Source: SZUA-592 sp041556555 (GTDB taxonomy: Bacteria; Pseudomonadota; Gammaproteobacteria; Eutrophobiales; Eutrophobiaceae). Taken from it: DNA of 64,000 nucleotides. A program made the position numbers and the translations under genes. The notes beneath the pieces were generated by a model. It saw only the letters and a list, made by a program, of their open reading frames with translations, was not told the DNA's origin and did not search any database. Where the stretch lies: assembly GCA_041556555.1 (NCBI GenBank), contig JBFFIE010000005.1:21034-85033 (forward strand). The letters run 5' to 3'. This document shows, piece after piece, positions 1 to 8,291 of this stretch; the first letter of the stretch is position 1; every line of letters begins with the position of its first letter.

Positions 1-325
1 TGTCGTCCCAGTATTCTACGGCGCCCATCATCGTTGCCGAATCGGATGGCTGATCATAGGTGATGTGATCCGCCTTCAGTTGTTGTAGATTACGGGTAAT
101 CTCAACTTCGCCAACCAGTACCGAGAGGCCGTATTCTTCAAGTTCTGCCTCATCAGCTATGATGTACATTTCATCCACTGCGAGTTCCCGGTCGACTTCC
201 GGTCGCTCAGGGATTGGCAAGCTGGCGGGGCAAAGCCCGGGTTCATTTTCCGCCGGCATTACGGTTGGTGACACGCCAGAAAGGAGCATCAAAACTAGCA
301 GGTATTTATACAGGGACCAGTTCAA
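1..325 (-). CDS. lptD: LptD, LPS-assembly outer-membrane protein, N-terminal part
   Basis: This is the 5' end of a gene that runs off the left edge. The translation shows a signal peptide followed by the N-terminal LptA-like jelly-roll repeat of LptD, which accepts lipopolysaccharide from the periplasmic bridge. Visible blocks are PIPERPEVDRELAVDEMYI, then VLVGEVEITRN, LKADHITYDQ and VEYWDD, matching the family's 'GxVEI - L.AD...YD - G.V.YWD' pattern. The start is taken as TTG at 325 because it opens a complete signal peptide (NWSLYKYLLVLMLLSG) right after an in-frame stop; an ATG ten codons or so inside would shorten it. It is divergent from the reductase gene. The outer-membrane barrel half lies outside the window. 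Family call is confident; the exact start is not. Confidence 0.82.
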   Translation of the reverse strand, partial: MNWSLYKYLLVLMLLSGVSPTVMPAENEPGLCPASLPIPERPEVDRELAVDEMYIIADEAELEEYGLSVLVGEVEITRNLQQLKADHITYDQPSDSATMMGAVEYWDD

Positions 326-473
326 GCTTTATGATGTTTTTTAGAATTATCTATTGGCGTGATGCTGCTAAAATCTCATAGAATGCCTTTATCTTCAAAT
401 TTTTAAGCTTAATTGCTGTCGAACTGGTCTGCTCAATGCATGGGAAAGTGACTACAGAAGTGGATACCGCTTA

Positions 474-1301
474 ATGAAACCAAAGTCTGTACTAATTACT
501 GGCTGTTCCAGCGGTATTGGTTTTCATGTAGCCAACACCCTCAAAGACCGTGGCTACCGTATTTTTGCTTCCGCACGGAAATCAAATGATGTCGAGGAGC
601 TTAAACAGCTTGGACTTGAATCCGTGCAACTGGATCTGGCTAATAGCGCATCAATAGATTCTGCACTGGATTTTGTGCTGAAATCTACCGGTGGTGAACT
701 ATATGGTCTCTTTAATAATGGTGCATTTGGAATCGTTGGCGCAGTTGAAGACCTCAGTCGGGATGCCATAAGGGACCTGTTCGAGGCGAATCTTTTCGGT
801 ACCCATGAATTGACCACACGGGTTATCCCGGTAATGCGACAACAGGGCTTTGGCCGGATAATCCAGAACAGTTCGGTGCTGGGTTTTGTCGCCCTGAAAT
901 TCCGCGGCGCCTATAATGCATCCAAGTATGCTTTGGAAGGTTTAACGGATACCCTGCGCATGGAACTTGAAGGTTCCGGTATTCATGTCTCGTTAATTGA
1001 ACCAGGCCCTATTGAAAGTGAGTTTCGGAAGAACGCGTTTCTTGCTTACAGGAAATACATTGACAAAGAACATAGTTACTTTCGTGATTTATATGATACC
1101 CAGGAAATACGCATGCAAACTGAGGGACCGGTGGTGCCATTTACCCTGGGGCCGGAAGCAGTATGCAAAAAAGTTGTTCATGCCCTAGAGAGCAAGCGGC
1201 CTAAAGCACGTTACTTTGTGACCTTTCCAACATATTTATTTGGAACCTTGAAACGTTTGCTCCCGGATAGAGTACTGGACAGCATACTTATCCGTATCTA
1301 A
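474..1301 (+). CDS. Short-chain dehydrogenase/reductase, YbbO-like
   Basis: A 275-residue classical SDR, cytoplasmic and NAD(P)-dependent. The cofactor motif TGCSSGIG is at residues 9-16, the structural NNGA (usually NNAG) at 81-84, serine near 133-134, and the catalytic pair Y147-N-A-S-K151. The sequence from LIEPGPI and FTLGPEAV to the end resembles E. coli YbbO, an NADP-dependent aldehyde reductase, as I remember that family. The change NNAG to NNGA is a slight departure from the usual motif. It stands alone, divergent from lptD, with about 150 bases between that probably hold both promoters. The substrate cannot be read from sequence; a reducing role on aldehydes is an inference from similarity. 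Confidence 0.85.
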   Translation: MKPKSVLITGCSSGIGFHVANTLKDRGYRIFASARKSNDVEELKQLGLESVQLDLANSASIDSALDFVLKSTGGELYGLFNNGAFGIVGAVEDLSRDAIRDLFEANLFGTHELTTRVIPVMRQQGFGRIIQNSSVLGFVALKFRGAYNASKYALEGLTDTLRMELEGSGIHVSLIEPGPIESEFRKNAFLAYRKYIDKEHSYFRDLYDTQEIRMQTEGPVVPFTLGPEAVCKKVVHALESKRPKARYFVTFPTYLFGTLKRLLPDRVLDSILIRI

Positions 1302-1374
1302 AACTCACAATACATAATAAAGATTTAACAATTATCTTGTGATAATTTATTAAAAATAATTCAATCGAAATGCC

Positions 1375-1938
1375 ATGAATACGCTGAATAAATCTTTACT
1401 CATTTTACTGATTACCCAGTTCACTGCCTGTACCGCTCCGGCAGCCAAGATCTATTCCGATCGCAACCCGGATATAGATATTTCAGGCGCCACGACTTTT
1501 GCCTGGTTGAAAGACGAGTATCTATTGGTGAGTTCTGAAGAATCCAATCCCATTGTGGCAGCAAAGGTTGCCAAGGCAATAGAGTTCGAGATGCGAAAAA
1601 AAGGTTATGTCCTTGTCAAAGATCCGGAAACGGCCGATCTGGCGGTAGCATTTACTGTTGGTAGCCGTGAAGAGGTCGACATCCGGTCTTTCCCGGTGAC
1701 CTATGGTGGAGGATTCCGTTGGGGCGGTCCTTATTACGGAGGAAGTTCAGTCTATGTTGGCACGGAGACACGTGCCGTCACCTATACGAAAGGCAGGTTG
1801 GCGATAGATGTATTTCACGTCGCATCCAGACAACCGGTCTGGCACGGTCTTGCCACCAAGACCATCACAAGTTCGGATGAGAAAAACATGGATGAACTTA
1901 TCAAGGATACGGTCGAGCGAATCCTTGCGAAGTTTTAA
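1375..1938 (+). CDS. DUF4136-family lipoprotein
   Basis: A 187-residue exported protein. The N-terminus is a lipoprotein signal with a lipobox ending at Cys19 (QFTAC), so the mature protein is probably anchored in the outer or inner membrane. The rest fits the DUF4136 pattern: early YSDRNPDIDISGATTFAWL, a Gly/Tyr-rich middle (GGGFRWGGPYYGG), the block LAIDVFHVASRQPVWHG, and a C-terminal 'KDTVERILAKF'. Members are small periplasmic lipoproteins of unknown role. It follows the reductase by about 70 AT-rich bases and is convergent with yhbY with only 13 bases between them. Nothing points to a specific partner. Confidence 0.8.
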   Translation: MNTLNKSLLILLITQFTACTAPAAKIYSDRNPDIDISGATTFAWLKDEYLLVSSEESNPIVAAKVAKAIEFEMRKKGYVLVKDPETADLAVAFTVGSREEVDIRSFPVTYGGGFRWGGPYYGGSSVYVGTETRAVTYTKGRLAIDVFHVASRQPVWHGLATKTITSSDEKNMDELIKDTVERILAKF

Positions 1939-1951
1939 GCCGAGCAGCCAG

Positions 1952-2248
1952 TTATGCAGGTAGCGGAATGCGGGGTTTTTCCATATTTCGCCGGAAAAGA
2001 GTGACTGTATTTCCAATCTTCTGAACATTTTCGGAAGACGTTTGCCGGCAAATCTCGGAAATGATTCGGTCCCTTTCCTCACGTTTACCGACCCGGACTT
2101 TGATCTTGATCAACTCATGGTGTTTCAGGGCATTCTCAATTTCAGAGAGGACCTGATCGGTAAGCCCATGCTGCCCCAGCCAGATTATCGGTTTTTTCTC
2201 ATGCGCCAGTGTTCGCAGGTATTTTTCCTGGCGTTTGCTTAGAACCAT
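1952..2248 (-). CDS. yhbY: YhbY, CRM-domain ribosome assembly factor
   Basis: A 98-residue protein with the KH-like CRM fold that binds pre-50S ribosomal RNA. Seen: LSKRQEKYLRTLAH at the start, the GxxG-type loop region WLGQHGLTDQVL, the 'ELIKIKV' strand and the closing 'GNTVTLFRR'. Length is normal for the family. It begins three bases after the stop of the upstream GGDEF gene, and a GAGG sits at the end of that gene, so the two are probably translated from one message. In many gammaproteobacteria yhbY neighbours rlmE-ftsH; here it does not, so its expression may have been rewired. Confidence 0.92.
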   Translation of the reverse strand: MVLSKRQEKYLRTLAHEKKPIIWLGQHGLTDQVLSEIENALKHHELIKIKVRVGKREERDRIISEICRQTSSENVQKIGNTVTLFRRNMEKPRIPLPA

Positions 2249-2251
2249 GAT

Positions 2252-3373
2252 TCAAGAAACCTCGGCTTGCTCTATTAGCAAGGCATCTCGATCATAACAA
2301 AGTGTCTTGTTGCGACCGCTGTTTTTTGCCATATACAGGGCCTGGTCTGCCTGTTCAACAAAACGGTTCGCTGCTTCGGCAGCATGCTGGATTTCCTCGG
2401 CAGAGAGGGTGCTGATACCGATGGATACTGTGAGTGAAATTTCATTTTCATTTTCATCCTCGAATGGTCTGGTGGCGATCATTTGCCGGATTCTTTCGGC
2501 GATCTCCATTGCCTTTTCCGAGGCGGTTTGCAGCAAAATGACTGTGAATTCCTCGCCACCATAACGGGCCACCACATCTATCTGCCGGACCTGTTCCTTG
2601 ATTACCTGGGCTATGTAGCGCAACACCTGATCACCAGTCTGGTGACCATAGGTGTCGTTAATGTTTTTAAAATGGTCGGCATCAATGAATAGGCAACTGC
2701 TGGGATTTCCACTGCGGCGGATGCGTGAAATCTCCTCAGTGAGGCGTTGGTCAAAGTAACGGCGATTATTCACACCTGTAAGGTTGTCAATCAGGCCCAG
2801 ATATTTCAGATGTTCCCGTGCCAGGTTGTTATCCAGGCACACGGCAATGACGGCAGCCAGGTGTTTAAGAAAATCGGCACCGGCATTTTCATCAAAGCGG
2901 TCCTTGTCATTGCTGCCGATATTGTAACTGCCGATCAGGCGGCCTTTGTGCAGAAGGGGCAGCAGGGCAATACTGGCTGGTTGTGTATCGGCATCGGGAA
3001 ACAGGATGGCATGGGTTTCAAGCTGATACCGTGTCAATAGAGGCGAGAGCAGGCCCTGGTAAATCCGGGTCAGGCAGGAATTTTCGTGAATGAAGAATAG
3101 ATTGGGATTATCGGTGATCTCATGGTCGGATTGCTCAAACAGCCGCTGGATTTCGTAATCGCTGTCTACCAGAACAAGGGTGACATAATCCCAGTTAAAT
3201 ATCTCCTTGCTATGACATATGACCTGATCGAGAAACTCTTCAAGAGATTCGGAATCCATTAACTGTATTTCAAAGTTCTGAAACTTCCTGAGAATAGTCT
3301 CATTACGACGCGCACCCTCAAGCAATTCCGAGTACTTTTCTTTCAACTCCGAAATCTGCTCCTGAGATCTCAT
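2252..3373 (-). CDS. Diguanylate cyclase with N-terminal sensor domain
   Basis: A 373-residue cytoplasmic protein that should make cyclic di-GMP from two GTP. Residues 1-30 look like a short coiled coil, about 35-185 a GAF/DUF484-like sensor domain, and about 190-355 a GGDEF domain. The active-site motif GGEEF is at 272-276, and an allosteric inhibition site RxxD (R263, D266) sits exactly five residues before it, so product feedback is likely intact. There is no transmembrane segment or signal peptide. It leads the yhbY gene on the same strand. The ligand sensed by the N-terminal domain is unknown. Confidence 0.9.
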   Translation of the reverse strand: MRSQEQISELKEKYSELLEGARRNETILRKFQNFEIQLMDSESLEEFLDQVICHSKEIFNWDYVTLVLVDSDYEIQRLFEQSDHEITDNPNLFFIHENSCLTRIYQGLLSPLLTRYQLETHAILFPDADTQPASIALLPLLHKGRLIGSYNIGSNDKDRFDENAGADFLKHLAAVIAVCLDNNLAREHLKYLGLIDNLTGVNNRRYFDQRLTEEISRIRRSGNPSSCLFIDADHFKNINDTYGHQTGDQVLRYIAQVIKEQVRQIDVVARYGGEEFTVILLQTASEKAMEIAERIRQMIATRPFEDENENEISLTVSIGISTLSAEEIQHAAEAANRFVEQADQALYMAKNSGRNKTLCYDRDALLIEQAEVS

Positions 3374-3503
3374 GGGATACTCATCCGCCTGATATTTATA
3401 AAGTAGTATATCCGTTTTAATGGTAAAATTAACCCGGAAAATCAGAAATATTCCGTGATCTACATCGCTTAAACTATTCTTGATAGCCTGGAAAATTCAC
3501 TAC

Positions 3504-3755
3504 ATGCTAAAAATAATTGTTATTGTTTTCTTGCTGTTTAGTCAGTGTTTTTTGCCCTCCGCATTTGCGGATGTAAACGAACTCAGGCTACAACTTGCTG
3601 AAATTCAGGATATGATTGAAATTGAAAAGAAAAATAATGAAGATCTGAAGGACACCCTGTTTACCAGGAAGATCGAGCTGGCTGAGCTCAGGAAAAAACT
3701 GTCTTCCCTGGAAGAAGAGGTTGCTTTATTGAAAGCAGATCTGGATGTCCAATAA
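3504..3755 (+). CDS. Small exported coiled-coil protein, copy 1
   Basis: An 83-residue protein of unknown function. I chose ATG 3504 over an upstream TTG at 3480 because it opens a clean signal peptide (LKIIVIVFLLFSQCFLPSAFA). The mature part is one heptad-rich, highly charged helix (EIQDMIEIEKK, AELRKKLSSLEEEV). It is followed after 25 bases by a paralogue with the same layout, so the pair came from a tandem duplication. The helix recalls small periplasmic or outer-membrane spacer proteins, but no family is recognised. Confidence 0.65.
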   Translation: MLKIIVIVFLLFSQCFLPSAFADVNELRLQLAEIQDMIEIEKKNNEDLKDTLFTRKIELAELRKKLSSLEEEVALLKADLDVQ

Positions 3756-3780
3756 AACACAATAATATGGAGCATATATT

Positions 3781-4017
3781 ATGAAGATAATACCAGGCTT
3801 ACTTGTTTTACTGGCGCTTGTCTCAATTGTTTCCAGGGCAGAGGAAGAGAACCCTGCAGCAAAGCTTGATGAAATTAATGAGATGGTTGAAGCAGAACAG
3901 GAACTGAATATGAAACTCAAAGGTGATGTGGATACCAGGGATGCCGAGCTGGCACGATTAAAACAAAAGCTGGAAGCTCTGGAAGAGGAGCTGAACGAGC
4001 AGAACACTAATAACTAG
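3781..4017 (+). CDS. Small exported coiled-coil protein, copy 2
   Basis: A 78-residue protein with a signal peptide of about 20 residues (KIIPGLLVLLALVSIVSRA) and a charged coiled-coil mature part. It aligns with the preceding gene over the whole mature region: LDEINEMVEAEQ against LAEIQDMIEIEK, then AELARLKQKLEALEEEL against AELRKKLSSLEEEV, with 'DTRDAE' against 'FTRKIE'. The shared pattern and tandem position mark it as a duplicate. Function is unknown; a homo- or hetero-oligomeric helix bundle in the periplasm is the simplest inference. Confidence 0.7.
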   Translation: MKIIPGLLVLLALVSIVSRAEEENPAAKLDEINEMVEAEQELNMKLKGDVDTRDAELARLKQKLEALEEELNEQNTNN

Positions 4018-4101
4018 ATAATGTTTAACCTGAGGCCCTCAAGTTCATCATTATAACTCACAGAAGATGATAACAAACCGGACTGGATTTTTTTAAGGGC
4101 T

Positions 4102-5172
4102 CTAAAATTTTTCAAACGGATATATCTGTTTCCAGTCGGTCTTCATATTAACGACAGTCCATTTATTTTTACTCGCTTCATCCAGGGCTTTGTCCAGCCT
4201 GCCTATATGGGAATCGCGATCATAGGCCCATTCACGTTCAGCATCGGTGTGATGCACGATCAGGCAAAAACCCGTACTTCCTCTCTCGCATGTCCACTGC
4301 AACATTTGTAGGTCGCCATCAGAGTTACCGAAGGCAGCCAGTGGACGACGACCGATGTGCTGGTTAATGGCAACCGGTTTACCTTCCTTATCATTGAAGA
4401 AATTCAGATCAGGTAGGCGGACTAGGACGGGCCTTCCCTCTCGTATTTCAAATTTTGTCTTGATGCTGGAGCCAATCACCTGTTCGGGCGGAACACCATA
4501 AACTTTTTCAGAGAACACTCTCATAAATTCAATACCTCCACCTGAAACTATAAAAACCTTGAATTGGTTGGCACGCAGGTAATCCATGAGTTCCAGCATC
4601 GGCTTAAAGACCATCTCTGTATAGCTTCGACCGGTTGCGGGATGCCGGGCCGTCGTTATCCATTCGCTTACATGGTTTGCAAATTTTTCTGTGGTCATAC
4701 CAGTATGTGTTCCCATGAATAAATCCAAAAGTGCCTCCTCACCATCTGCCAGGGCAGCATTCAGATTACCTTTTAACATCGAAGCAAAGGGTTCCTTGCT
4801 CTTCCATTCCGGATTTTGCGGGGCCATTGCTCTGACTCGATCAAACGCATAGACGGCCTGAAAATAAAGAGGCTGTTCACTCCAGAGTGTGCCATCGTTA
4901 TCGAAGACGGCAATGCGCTCTGCTGGAGCTACATAGTCTGTGCTGTCTTTGCGGGTAACTTTTTCGACAAAACTAATAACATCGTTTTTGGCACTGGTAT
5001 CGTTCCAGGAGGGTAAAGGTTCATTAGCACAAGCGGTTGTGACTACTGCAAGCAAGATTGCAGAGAGTAGGAATAATAACCTTAATGCAGATGTCCCGGT
5101 GCGCGTTTCGGGTCGTGTCATGTTCATGTCGATGTTCTTTTTCGCATTAGAAATCAGAAGTGCAGGGCGCAA
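4102..5172 (-). CDS. HAD-superfamily phosphatase, probable lipoprotein
   Basis: A hydrolase of up to 356 residues. The HAD nucleophile motif is FDNDGTLWS, with D91 and D93 as nucleophile and general acid/base; motif II is VSGGG; motif IV is FGNSDGD. A hydrophobic stretch ending VVTTAC (Cys48) looks like a lipobox, which places the enzyme outside the cytoplasm. The true start may be Met16 (5127) or Met18 (5121), giving a normal-length signal peptide. It is the last gene of a same-strand set after the formylglycine-generating enzyme and the sulfatase. A periplasmic phosphatase next to a sulfatase suggests joint work on sulfated and phosphorylated substrates, but that is inference. Confidence 0.82.
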   Translation of the reverse strand: MRPALLISNAKKNIDMNMTRPETRTGTSALRLLFLLSAILLAVVTTACANEPLPSWNDTSAKNDVISFVEKVTRKDSTDYVAPAERIAVFDNDGTLWSEQPLYFQAVYAFDRVRAMAPQNPEWKSKEPFASMLKGNLNAALADGEEALLDLFMGTHTGMTTEKFANHVSEWITTARHPATGRSYTEMVFKPMLELMDYLRANQFKVFIVSGGGIEFMRVFSEKVYGVPPEQVIGSSIKTKFEIREGRPVLVRLPDLNFFNDKEGKPVAINQHIGRRPLAAFGNSDGDLQMLQWTCERGSTGFCLIVHHTDAEREWAYDRDSHIGRLDKALDEASKNKWTVVNMKTDWKQIYPFEKF

Positions 5173-5205
5173 CGACTGTTGCGCCCTGTAAGATGAAGGC
5201 GGATC

Positions 5206-6825
5206 TTATCTGCCGCTCACGGCACCCTCTATCTGCTTCTGGACCTTTTCCAGATTAAATGAACCCGGGCTCTGGCTCGGTGGATATTCCTTCATTGTAA
5301 GGAGGAACTTCGTGGCTAATTCTTGCAGAGGAACAAGCACAAACGGATGGTCGAGGAACCAGTCATGATAGACATTGGCGTTGTGCTGAGCCTTTTCGAA
5401 CGGGTCACGCCGCAGGTGAAACAGCAGCGGGATACGCAGTTCGGTAAATGGCTCGCGCCACACCCCAAATGCCCGGCCGCGGTTTTCGAGGAATACGGCC
5501 TTCCAGGCATCGTAACGAATAGCAACGATCTGACCGTCATCATTGACATAAAAGAACTCCTGGCGAGGCGATTCTTTTACTTTGCCGGTAAGATAATCAA
5601 GCATATTATAGCCATCAATGTAGTTACGGTATTTGCGTCCATTCAGCTTCACACCCTTCTTCAGTTGTTCCTTGATATCCGGTGCACCCGCGGCAGCAGC
5701 GAAAGTAGGCAACCAGTCCTCGTGGGCGACGATGCCATTTAGTGTCACCCCGGCCGGAAAATGTCCCGGCCAACGCACAAAGGCAGGCACGCGGTATGCA
5801 CCCTCCCAGTTTGAGTTCTTTTCACCGCGGAATGGTGTAGTACCAGCATCCGGCCAAGTGTTGTAATGCGGGCCATTATCTGTGGAGTAATGAATGATAG
5901 TATTGTCAGCAATCCCCAATTCATCGAGCACATCCAGGAACTTGCCAATGTGCATGTCGTGTTCGATCATGCCGTCGGTATATTCATTATTCCCGGGATT
6001 TCGCCGTTCTTCCTTTACATGGGTGCGAAAGTGCATACGTGTGCCGTTCCACCAGACAAACCAGGGATTACCAGCCTGATGCTGTTCGCGGATAAACTCG
6101 ATCGCCCGATCAGAGGTTTCATCATCGACGGTTTCCATGCGTTTCTTGGTCAAGGGACCGGTATCTTCACATGTTTGCTTGCCTATTTTCCCGAAGCGGG
6201 GATCTTTCGTGGAGTCAGATTTATCCGTGGCATAACAATGCAACACGCCGCGTGGCCCGTATTTCTCATAAAAGGTCCGCCCATCTTTCAAGACCATGTC
6301 ACGAGGATAGTCTTCGTTTTCCGGTTCTTCCTCGGCATTCAGGTGGTAGAGGTTGCCAAAAAATTCATCGAAGCCATGAATGGTGGGAAGATGTTCATTG
6401 CGATCACCCTGATGGTTTTTTCCAAACTGGCCCGTCGAATAGCCTTGACTTTTCAATACTGTAGCCATGGTTACATCGGTTTTCTGCCAGCCTTCTTTTG
6501 CACCAGGCAGGCCAACCTTGGTCATTCCTGAACGGACCGGTACGGAGCCACTGATGAACGCAGCGCGACCGGCAGTGCAGCTTTGCTGACCGTAATAGTC
6601 AGTGAATGCCACACCTTCTTTCGCAATGCGATCGATGTTTGGTGTTTTATAACCCATCATACCGCGGTTGTTGTGGCTGATGTTCCAGGTACCAATATCA
6701 TCGCCCCAGATCACCAGGATGTTAGGCTTCTTGTCGTCAGCCTGTGCAGTTAGTGAACAAACGAGGAACAGCAGAGACATTATAAGTGCTGTTGCAGGTT
6801 TGTGCTTTTCATCTGTCAAAGACAT
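5206..6825 (-). CDS. Sulfatase, periplasmic, formylglycine type
   Basis: A 539-residue arylsulfatase-family enzyme. It has a signal peptide (about 1-29, ending TAQA), metal-binding D42-D43 in VIWGDDIG, and the modification motif QSCTAGR, in which Cys83 would be converted to C-alpha-formylglycine, the catalytic residue. The CxAGR form differs from the more common CxPSR but occurs in a known bacterial group. A strong ribosome site AAGGAGAG precedes the ATG. The neighbour upstream encodes the modifying enzyme, so enzyme and activator are co-expressed. Downstream lies the HAD phosphatase. The natural sulfate ester cannot be named from sequence. Confidence 0.92.
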   Translation of the reverse strand: MSLTDEKHKPATALIMSLLFLVCSLTAQADDKKPNILVIWGDDIGTWNISHNNRGMMGYKTPNIDRIAKEGVAFTDYYGQQSCTAGRAAFISGSVPVRSGMTKVGLPGAKEGWQKTDVTMATVLKSQGYSTGQFGKNHQGDRNEHLPTIHGFDEFFGNLYHLNAEEEPENEDYPRDMVLKDGRTFYEKYGPRGVLHCYATDKSDSTKDPRFGKIGKQTCEDTGPLTKKRMETVDDETSDRAIEFIREQHQAGNPWFVWWNGTRMHFRTHVKEERRNPGNNEYTDGMIEHDMHIGKFLDVLDELGIADNTIIHYSTDNGPHYNTWPDAGTTPFRGEKNSNWEGAYRVPAFVRWPGHFPAGVTLNGIVAHEDWLPTFAAAAGAPDIKEQLKKGVKLNGRKYRNYIDGYNMLDYLTGKVKESPRQEFFYVNDDGQIVAIRYDAWKAVFLENRGRAFGVWREPFTELRIPLLFHLRRDPFEKAQHNANVYHDWFLDHPFVLVPLQELATKFLLTMKEYPPSQSPGSFNLEKVQKQIEGAVSGR

Positions 6826-6845
6826 TTTCTCTCTCCTTTGGTCAA

Positions 6846-7991
6846 TTATTGGTTATAGATTATACGATTTTGTTTAACTGGTATTACGCAGCGGAAACCA
6901 AGGTGATTCGTGCCCGTGGAAATCTCACCCTTACCGCGCGTTCCTACCATATAACGGGAACAATACTGATTAGTACACAGGAACGATCCGCCTCGGTGAA
7001 CCCGTTTCATCTGATTGGGCTCGACCGGATCATAGGAAGTCTCGGGGCCTTGCGGGTTGTATGCGATCTCTCCGGTAAGCGCCAATCGTGCATAGTAATC
7101 GGGCCGGTACCAGTCACTGGTCCATTCCCAGACATTGCCCGCCACGTCATAGAGTCCATAATCGTTTGGCGGGAACTGCGCAACCGGTGAGATACCCAGG
7201 TATTGATCCTCCGCAGTATCCTGGTTGGGGAATTGGCCTTGATGCACATTCGCCATCCATTTCCCGTTTTTATGAAAACTATTACCCCAGGGATAAATCT
7301 TCCCGCTCAGGCCGCCGCGTGCTGCAAATTCCCATTCGGCCTCGGTTGGTAGTCTTTTCCCGGCCCATCTGGCATAAGCCTCAGCATCTTCATAAGCGAT
7401 ATGGACAACCGGATAATCTGCTCGGCCTTCCAGATTACTGCTGGGACCATATGGCTGGCGCCAGTTTGCACCTTTTACGTAGCTCCACCACTGGAAGTGA
7501 TTATTGAGTGGTACCGGCTGGTTTGGTGGAGTAAACACCACGGAACCTGCCACCAGGTTTTCCGGTGGTGCACCTGGAAAATCTTCAGGTCTGGGCTTGC
7601 GTTCAGCAACAGTGATGTAACCAGTTTCTTCAACAAAGCGTGCAAATTGCTTGTTTGTGACCTCGGTCTTGTCCATCCAGAAGCCATCGACATAAACCGG
7701 GTGAATCGGCCGGGAGTCGTGCGTGGCTTGCATACCGACATCGTTCCTGTCATTACCGTAAGGATTGGCTGCACCCATGGAAAAACGACCGCCCGGGATC
7801 CAGACCATACCATCCGGTGCGGGTCCGGGCGGTGAGACCTTATTGGGAATGGTTTCCTGGAAGACTTCAAACTGCGGCGGGGGTGCTTCAGTTTTGCTGT
7901 CCAACTGTAATTTCCAACCTGCTATACCAATTGCAAAGAACAGGACAGCGATTAGTATGAATTTTGCTGCCTTAATGGGTCCCTTATCCAA
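6846..7991 (-). CDS. Formylglycine-generating enzyme, membrane-anchored
   Basis: A 381-residue SUMF1/FGE-family protein. An N-terminal membrane helix (about 10-27) anchors it with the catalytic domain outside. The FGE fold is shown by MVWIPGGRFSMG, YPVVHIAYEDAEAYARWAGK, RLPTEAEWEFAARGG, GNVWEW and HRGGSFLC. The two copper-binding, redox-active cysteines of true aerobic FGEs are both present as C339-T-N-Q-Y-C344, so this is likely an active enzyme rather than a relative that lost the function. The start is TTG at 7991, with AAAGG upstream. It precedes the sulfatase by 20 bases. It needs copper and oxygen, which is of interest next to the copper-handling genes. Confidence 0.93.
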   Translation of the reverse strand: MDKGPIKAAKFILIAVLFFAIGIAGWKLQLDSKTEAPPPQFEVFQETIPNKVSPPGPAPDGMVWIPGGRFSMGAANPYGNDRNDVGMQATHDSRPIHPVYVDGFWMDKTEVTNKQFARFVEETGYITVAERKPRPEDFPGAPPENLVAGSVVFTPPNQPVPLNNHFQWWSYVKGANWRQPYGPSSNLEGRADYPVVHIAYEDAEAYARWAGKRLPTEAEWEFAARGGLSGKIYPWGNSFHKNGKWMANVHQGQFPNQDTAEDQYLGISPVAQFPPNDYGLYDVAGNVWEWTSDWYRPDYYARLALTGEIAYNPQGPETSYDPVEPNQMKRVHRGGSFLCTNQYCSRYMVGTRGKGEISTGTNHLGFRCVIPVKQNRIIYNQ

Positions 7992-8291
7992 CGTCTTTTT
8001 AACCTTTCTCGCTTGTTATGATTTTCTTTGAGTTCAATTGAACATTACCTTGGGCTCCTTCTCTACTTGGCTGTATAGGGTACGTAGGCAGCTAATATTA
8101 TGAGGACTGTTAAATACAGTTATCCTTGATCAATATTTATACAGTCAAGGAAAAGCAAGGTAAAAAATAATTATATTTGAACGTGTGTTAAATCTGAATA
8201 AGTTAAATATTCTATCATAGTTTTGTCATATTATTTATCAATTAGTTAGTTGTGATAGTTGATGTAAGTAATAAGTAATTTATGAATTTCG
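7992..8291. other. AT-rich intergenic region before the FGE-sulfatase operon
   Basis: About 300 bases with no credible gene in any frame. It lies between the end of the type II ATPase gene and the start of the FGE gene, both on the minus strand, so it should hold the promoter of the FGE-sulfatase-HAD operon. I saw no perfect FNR-type palindrome and no clear terminator hairpin here. TTGATCAA near 8126 lacks the four-base spacer of an FNR box. Confidence 0.5.

Noticed and set aside
8125..8132. TTGATCAA near the FGE operon as a possible FNR site
   Set aside because: The four-base spacer of FNR boxes is missing.
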